Shown piece by piece: positions 57,765 to 64,000 of a DNA stretch of 64,000 nt. Position numbers and translations under genes: made by a program. Numbering within the stretch: the stretch's first letter is position 1; each line of letters opens with the position of its first letter. This stretch comes from Culex pipiens pallens (lineage: Eukaryota; Arthropoda; Insecta; Diptera; Culicidae), in contig NC_068938.1 of the NCBI RefSeq assembly GCF_016801865.2, positions 29,524,240-29,588,239 on the forward strand, written 5' to 3'. The notes below the pieces were generated by a model. The model was not told where the DNA came from. It was given only the letters and a program-made list of their open reading frames with translations, and did not search any database.

Positions 57765-58450
57765 CAGGGGTGCTCAACCTTTTGGCCCTGCGGGCCAGAT
57801 CTGATTTTTCTGAAGCAGTGGCGGGCTGGAACTAATATTTGATAAAAGTTGAAAAAGTAAACACTTTTTTCAATTTTCTTATGGGTTCTTCTAAATAATA
57901 GAACTAATGTTGCAAATATGATTCATATATCTTGATTTTAAGAATAAAAAACAAAGATAAAATTCAAAAATGTGTATATTTGACTTATTTTAATTTTTGT
58001 TTGTTTAAAATAGTATAGATATTGTTTTTGACGATTGCAATTAAATACCTTGATATATTTTTTTTATAAAAAAAAATTCAAATTTCAATAATCGTTGCAA
58101 TTTTTGGAAGTTTTTGATACATTTTTTTAATATTTTAAAAATATTTGCGGCGATCTATTTTCAGCATGAATAATTTGATTTTTTAAGCTTTTTTTTAAAA
58201 TAATTTTGTTTTCCTGCACAATTTTTCAGTTAAAAAATATCAATATAAAAATTATAAGAATTAAATTCAAACATGAAGAATGTTCTTATAATATGTTAAA
58301 ATTTGATCTCAAGCTTATTTTTTTTTAATTCAGACAATAATTTTATTTATTTAATACTTCATGAACAGCCTTAAGAGCCGGTCATATAACTATTTTGACA
58401 AGCCATCGTGGGCCGGATCCGGCCCGCGGGCCGTACGTTGGGAAGGCCTG
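57765..58450. mobile_element. Non-autonomous hAT element
   Basis: Ends CAGGGGTGCTCAACCTTTTG and, reversed, CAGGCCTTCCCAACGTACGG, with 'cggcccgcgggcc' words characteristic of hAT (Charlie/hobo-type) ends. A perfect 8-bp duplication GCTTAAAC flanks it (57757-57764, 58451-58458). No transposase ORF. Confidence 0.92.
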
Positions 58451-59085
58451 GCTTAAACAAATAATGAGAAGTTAAAAAAAGTCTAAAAAAAAATATTTTA
58501 TTTTTTTACCTTCACGAATTTGCGATTTTTCTATTTTTCTATTTGCAGGAAAGGTGTCCATTGAGTCCTGTTTTCAAAATAAACCATTTTGCTTCGTTGG
58601 TTTGTACATATAAATTTCAGGGTTTATTGATTTTTTGATCGACTAAATTCTATTTACATTCATTAAAAAATATATTTTTGAAAAATATTGATCTGGCCAA
58701 ATTATACAAATGTTTTAAAAAAATAGTGATTTTTGAATGTTTCGGAAAAAAATATCGAGTAAGTCAGTCAGTCTAGATCAAACTAGAATACGAGACGTAA
58801 TCTTGTAAAATATTATATAAGCGGAAGGTGACGGGTTCCATTCCTGTCTGGCTCGGGAAAGTCAGATCCATTCAAAGAGTTGTTTTGTAAAATTTGCACC
58901 GTTGTTGCATTATAACCACTTTTAGCAAAACAATGTAGTTGGGCCAAAGTCGAAGTTTTACACTTACAGAGTCTATCCTGCTCGTTCGTAATGACTCTTT
59001 GTTTACACTTCGACATTGGCCCAAAAACCTTTTTTTTTTAAATTGAAAAAAGTGTCCATCCTCTTCCAACTCTGAAAAAACATTA

Positions 59086-59430
59086 CACCGTCTGTTGTCA
59101 AACGAACGGGGTCACTTTTTAGTTTGACACCCCTTTTACACGGAGATCACATACACTACCAAACTTTTGTTATGATAGTGTGCGTGAGCGCCGTGTAAAA
59201 AGTGACAGTTCTCAGAAAAAAAGACAATACAAAATCGTGAATTTTGTTCATAAATGTTAGAACCACAAAGGAATTTATTCATGAGTATGGTGCATTTGCA
59301 TTATACACGTGAATTTATTTCTTCGTAGTTCTCAAATTCATGAACAAAATTCACGATTCTGGGAATTGTCTTTTTCCGTTTGAGTCACTTTTTAGTTTGG
59401 TTTCCTTTTTAGTTTGTGTTCCTAGAGCTT
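59086..59430. mobile_element. Relative of the CACTnAAACCCC MITE with an inner insertion
   Basis: 'caaacgaacggggtcacttt', 'acaccccttttacacgga' and 'gtgtgcgtgagcg' match the element at 42042-42279. It is interrupted by a hairpin at about 59212-59378 whose ends share 'gaatcgtgaattttgttcat'-type arms. Confidence 0.6.
59212..59378. mobile_element. Hairpin MITE nested in the 59 kb element
   Basis: 'aaaaaagacaatacaaaatc' is mirrored by 'gattctgggaattgtctttt', and 'cgtgaattttgttcat' by 'atgaacaaaattcacg'. Confidence 0.7.
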
Positions 59431-61473
59431 ACCATTAATGTTTCTTTTAGCTGTGACTTTAAATTTCCAAAAGAACTAAAAAAGTTTTTATTTGTTTAAC
59501 TGGATTTTTGCATCTCATCACATCATCCGATTTTGTGACGAATTGTTCAGTTTTCGTCAAAAGCGTTTTAAATTAAGTCTAATTAAAGTCTAAAATTCAC
59601 TTCGGATAGTCGAACCACGAAAAAAAAAAGTTTTTTTCTGACTTGTTTTGGGCCGTAGAGTTGAGCTTCAGCTATGACTCCAAAAATGCTCTAAAGTGAT
59701 TTGGAAATTTTTAATCCTAGATGACTGCCAAAACAACGGTGATTAAACAGTAAGAAAATGCATTTGATAATTTATCAAATTTATCTAAAATGGGGTCGCA
59801 GAACTTAAATCTAATGTTTAAAGTGATAAAATAAAATTGAATGGCCCATGATAGATTATCCAAAGTTCATAAGAAACCTACAGGTATTCGAACCTCGGAT
59901 AATCGAAACTACGGACAATCGAGTCTAGACTGAAATATTTAAATTGATTTTCACAAAAATAGATTGTAGCTTAAAATAATAATTTTTTTTATAAAGGTTT
60001 AAGTGAAAAAAGTTTTGATTTTAATATAATTTTTTGATGCTTTTTCTGCTTTTTTTTATTAATTTGAACTTTATTCAATTCTTTTTGTCTCTTGAAAAGC
60101 ACCAGTTTTCCTTTTTCCAAGAAAAGCTCACCCAGCGCGCGGTGGCACTCAAGCACCGAATCATCTCCCTGCCAGACCCATTCAAGCCGTGCAAAGAGGC
60201 AGATTTTATCTGCACCAAATTTAGTATATATACCTGGTGATCACGAAACATACTTAAGCTACCAGCCTACGCCCATCAGCAGCCGTTGCCATGCCATGCC
60301 ACTAATGGACCCTGAAACTGCCTCTGAGCGAGATAGAAGACAGACATGAACAAAACTGCCGCCATCCGTTTTCGGGGGGAAGTTAAAAAGCAAGCAACAA
60401 AAAGAAAAAAAAGTGCTCGGATTTGCTGTTTTCTATACACAGCTGGTAATTATCATATCATTTTGGCGAAATTAGATGTCGACTGGGGCGGAACAACCAG
60501 CTGGTGCGAGCTTGTCGCCTAGCAAAATCGATTAATCGCTCTATTTCTTTTGATTGGTGCTGAACAAATTGAATTTTCTGTGGGGGGAAATTTTACTGAC
60601 AGTATGATTGACACTAAATAGAGTTGATGTCGGGGTAGAGAATTTCTGAGAGCTTTCCTTATTAAGAAGTTCGATCACATTAGCTTGGAAATAACTCAAA
60701 GAATTATTAAAATTTATGAGATAACAATAAATTTTATTTTTTAAATTTAATTTGTTTTGTCGGAGTTGATCAGTTAGTTTAGTACACAAATTTACTAACT
60801 GCTACAAAAGGCTCAGCAAATCACCTAACCACCTAACTTGGCAAATAAAAAAAAAACAACTTATCTCCATTCACCCGTGAACCATTTTACGGAAAAATAA
60901 CCTACATTTTTCTTATCAACCGTGCCGTAAATCATGCCAGTATGGATCGATGACGACGGCGACGTGAGACAAATATTTTCCTGTACAAGCCATTTCCTTC
61001 ATTGGCATTAGCTGGCATCGGCGCGTGGTGGTCACTTTTCATTTTTCTCTGCCGTATTGCTAAACTTATAACAAGCGCGGCAATCGCTTGGAAAAAGTCT
61101 GTGAGTAGAAGTGCAAAGATAGGGTGATTTTGAGTTTTTTTTTCTAAATGCAATGGATAAACTTTTTTTCATTATCCAAAAAAATATAAAAAATGCACTC
61201 TTAAAACTATTGAATCATAGAGCAGTATGACGAATAATTATTTGAAAAACTCATGATTTTCACAAATATTTAAAATGAACTCGTGATAAAATCTTTCTTA
61301 TACAAATAATTTCAAAATTTATAAATCAAGTCCAACATTGTTTTTAGCCCCTTTGAAATGTTAGGCTTCTTTTTGAAAATTTTGAAAAGTTTTAATTTTT
61401 TTTAAATTGTCAGTTGAAAAATGAAAAAAATAATTTTTATCAAAGTATTTAAATGAAAAAAAATTTCTCAGCT
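59431..61473. other. Intergenic, no gene identified
   Basis: AT-rich with a pogo-like end near 59880-59935. Less AT-rich islands at 60110-60360 (with a TATATATA word near 60229) and 60930-61090 are of no recognised identity. Confidence 0.4.
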
Positions 61474-61589
61474 GCCGTAATCAGGGCTGATATTGGGTCT
61501 GGGGGCTGAGATTGGGTCTTACAAAAATGCTGAAATTTGTATGACCCAATCTCACCCCCTGGATCCAATGTCACCCCTGATGACGGTAC
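61474..61589. repeat. Short inverted repeat
   Basis: 'gctgatattgggtctggggg' and 'gagattgggtc' are mirrored by 'gacccaatctcaccccctgg' and 'atccaatgtcacccctga'; one imperfect hairpin of about 115 bp. Confidence 0.7.
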
Positions 61590-62319
61590 CTTAAAAAAAT
61601 TAGAATTTGAAATAGCGACTATTTCTAGAAACCAAAAATATATTTTTACATTTAGAAATGTTCTTTGAACTTTTTGAAGAGTAATAAATGCTTATGTTCA
61701 TTCCCTTTCGTAAAAAATAATCAAAATGGGTAAATTACTAAAATTTAATCTTTTTTCAGATTTTTTTTGAGTATAACAAATAACAAGTATTTTTCAAGGT
61801 TCAAGTTCACGTATGTTTTGCATTTTTAAATTAAAAAAATTAAAACATAAATATAGTTTTTTTGTGCAAATCAAGTTTTTGTGACAAAAAGTGAAATTAT
61901 AAATCATCAAAAAAAATTTACCGTGTATCATTTTTTTCAGTGTAGTCCTTATTCATACCTACAACTTTGCCCAAGACACCAAAGAAGTGCTGTAAAGTTG
62001 AACTTTTCAGCATTTATTTTAAAAAGTGTTACTATTCGATTCCCTTATTTTTACGTAGAGGAAGATAACCTTTTCGTCGTTCGAGAATGACAGGAAAAGT
62101 AAGTAGTTTTACGACGGAATTGCAAAAAGTGTATTTTAAACACTTATAGAAATTTTTATGTTTTTTGGATGTGTAGTTCCAAAATTCACAAATTGAGATT
62201 GGCTTTCGGGTTTTAATAACTTGTGATTGTAAAATTTAAAAGATCATGAAGATCATGTCTTGTTTTGAAGAAATTTAATATTTTACTTAAAATTTGGCAA
62301 AAAATTCAAATGTCTTCTG
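61590..62319. other. Intergenic, AT-rich
   Basis: Contains a fragment 'ttcagtgtagtccttattca' also seen at about 24429 (dispersed repeat). No gene. Confidence 0.5.
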
Positions 62320-62330
62320 AAAATTTATAA

Positions 62331-62573
62331 CGAACGAAGTTGACTTTATAGCTGTCGGCCACCATTGCTAGTACCAACCACTAGTGTCTTCCTTTTATCT
62401 ACAAGGACTTCGCCGCCCTGGGCTCCTAAGTGTATGAAAGTATGGCACGGAGCGACGGCGCCGAATACTCATATTTACACAAAGAATTTTAGAGCGCCCG
62501 CCGCGGGATTCGAACCGGCGACCTCTGGATTGTGAGTCCAGTGCGCGGTCCGATTGATCCACACGGGCGGAAA
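62331..62573 (-). mobile_element. tRNA-derived SINE, copy 2 (full head)
   Basis: Minus-strand head starts GCCCGTGTGGATCAATCGGA, has an anticodon arm with a CAC-type loop, B box GGTTCGAATCC and a 3' acceptor-like GGCGGGC. The body matches copy 1 at 54096-54326. Target duplication AAAATTTATAA (62320-62330, 62574-62584). Confidence 0.88.
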
Positions 62574-62584
62574 AAAATTTATAA

Positions 62585-64000
62585 GTTTTTTTAAAAGCCA
62601 CATTTTTTTGTTTATCTTTAAGATCAAAAAAATAAAAAAAAAATAAACATGTGTTTTTCTTGATGAAATGACATAAAAATGGTCTTTCATGTTTCAAAAC
62701 TAAATCTGAGCTTTAAATCAATTACCAAATACACGTTTCTGGAGTACTCCAACGTTTTTTTTAAACTAAATTCTGTAAAAAAGAGTATTCTCTTATTGTG
62801 GCTTCGAGCGTTAATCTTAAAAATGTGAATCTAAAAAAAAGTAACCCGTAGATGCGTGTTGTGGATTTTTTAAAATAAAGGTTTAAATGAATAAAAAGAA
62901 CAGCGTGTAATTCCATCTCTGGTAACAGTATCGGGTTTTTTGTAGGAAGTTTCTTCTCCTTTCTATAAATGCCAAATTTTATTTAGAACTTTTTAAGCTT
63001 GCTTTGAAGTTAGTCACTCTAACCCACCTCAATAGCCATTGTCAAAGTATAAAAAAAATGAGACCACAGTCGAAGAGTTATGTAACGCAACCACAGCCAA
63101 ACCAAAGACCATTTCACAATTTTGGTTTGTGAAGAATTGTTACCCCGATAAATTGCGTAGATTTTTTTCTAACAAGAAAAAGAAACCAACATTAATCGGT
63201 AAATCACGCACTCCGCAGGACAGCATTTTTCTCACTTTACAAACATGGTTCTAAGTCCCAGTACCAGTACCAGATCGACCGACTAATTCAATCGATATAG
63301 CTGTCCGATATGAGTCTGGCTGGGACAGAGCAGAGTTAGCAGCTGACAGACTTGGCCGAGGGTCTCTGTGAGCAAGTAGAGATGTTGTCTTGGCAGAGTG
63401 GTGCACGCAAAAGGAAATTGCCATATTGGTCAAATCTAGCTTTGGCGAATCTTTCGCGATCTGTGCGGGTCGATCCAGCTTGTCCGCTGAGTTATGGCCA
63501 CCGTCGCTGCAGCTCGGCCGGACTTTTGATCCGTTATAACAAGTTAATAAAAATGTAACGGATATAGCGCAAAAAAAAAAAATACCGTCGAAACAAGATA
63601 TGTATTTATAATTCAATCCGTACACTCTCGCGTGCTCCATGAATCACACCGGACTATATAGATCGATCGTTCGAACGAGGTTCTTGGTGATTGACAAGAC
63701 GTTTGATCGTAGACAGTTCAGCCGGTCTCCTTAATGGCCCGTTGGAATCGCAGGCGTTGACAGCTGCGTGTTCAAAAAGTTGAACGTTCTTCGAGCGATT
63801 TAATGGATGATTCGCCGCCGCCACCAATCGTAATGATCTTTGCCGTCGTCGCGGAACATCATCCTGCAAGAGGGACGGACCCTCTTGCAAAACACGACTT
63901 TCAGAGCTCTGCCGAAAGGGCGTATGAGTTCAATTTCATGGCCACCAGGGGCCGTGTAACTGTGTGACTCAGGCGCTTTGATTTATGGATCATTGTTTGG
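62585..64000. other. Right edge, no gene identified
   Basis: AT-rich to about 63250, then GC-richer. ACTATATAGAT at 63652-63662 on the plus strand is a TATA-box candidate with less AT-rich, non-repetitive sequence after it, which might be the start of a gene continuing past the window. Confidence 0.3.

Noticed and set aside
58806..58860. B-box-like 'ggttccattcc' as a tRNA
   Set aside because: No A box or cloverleaf upstream; only a degenerate B-box resemblance.
54163..62697. ORFs encoding ...SQSRGRRFESRGGRSKI... at two sites
   Set aside because: They are translations of the tRNA-derived head and body of the SINE.

Overview
The window is insect genomic DNA, most likely from a culicine mosquito (Culex is my first guess; inferred from AT-rich, repeat-packed sequence, 57-61 bp introns beside a ~19.6 kb intron, and the style of the MITE/SINE families, not from a database match). 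Two protein genes are well supported. A minus-strand RSPRY1 orthologue (RING finger and SPRY domain protein) runs from 25423 off the left edge in seven visible coding exons whose phases all join. A plus-strand RtcB tRNA-splicing ligase (44676-46257, two exons, 506 aa) looks intact. A broken ZZ-type zinc-finger gene lies on the minus strand at 47111-48246, and a probable 5' noncoding exon with a 25-codon upstream ORF ends in a strong splice donor at 52178.

Most of the rest is transposable elements, often nested. Intron 1 of RSPRY1 (5546-25148) holds a 1.35 kb near-perfect palindrome, several smaller hairpin MITEs, a pogo-like MITE and two inverted copies of an element whose ends are built from AAGGCCGAA units. 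From 26739 to 41327 is a stack of insertions: a TIR element contains a hAT-like MITE, which contains a 13.8 kb Ty3/gypsy-type LTR retrotransposon, whose 3' LTR contains a 1.43 kb TIR element, which contains a further MITE and tRNA-like sequences. Target-site duplications identify three of these layers (ACTTCAGT, ATAC, GCGC). From 41700 to 43872 is a 10-mer/8-mer AT satellite, 0.8 kb upstream of RtcB. From 49868 to the end are more MITEs, two tRNA-derived SINEs with clear target duplications, and a hAT element with a perfect 8-bp duplication.

The retrotransposon is the most interesting object. Its LTRs are 2.5 kb and nearly identical. Gag and protease are linked by a textbook -1 frameshift signal (A AAA AAC, 7-nt spacer, 11-bp stem). 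Within each LTR, in what should be the transcribed leader, a two-hairpin module occurs three times with exactly 62 nt between the paired hairpins. The stems differ in sequence but keep pairing, which points to a selected RNA structure that I do not recognise.
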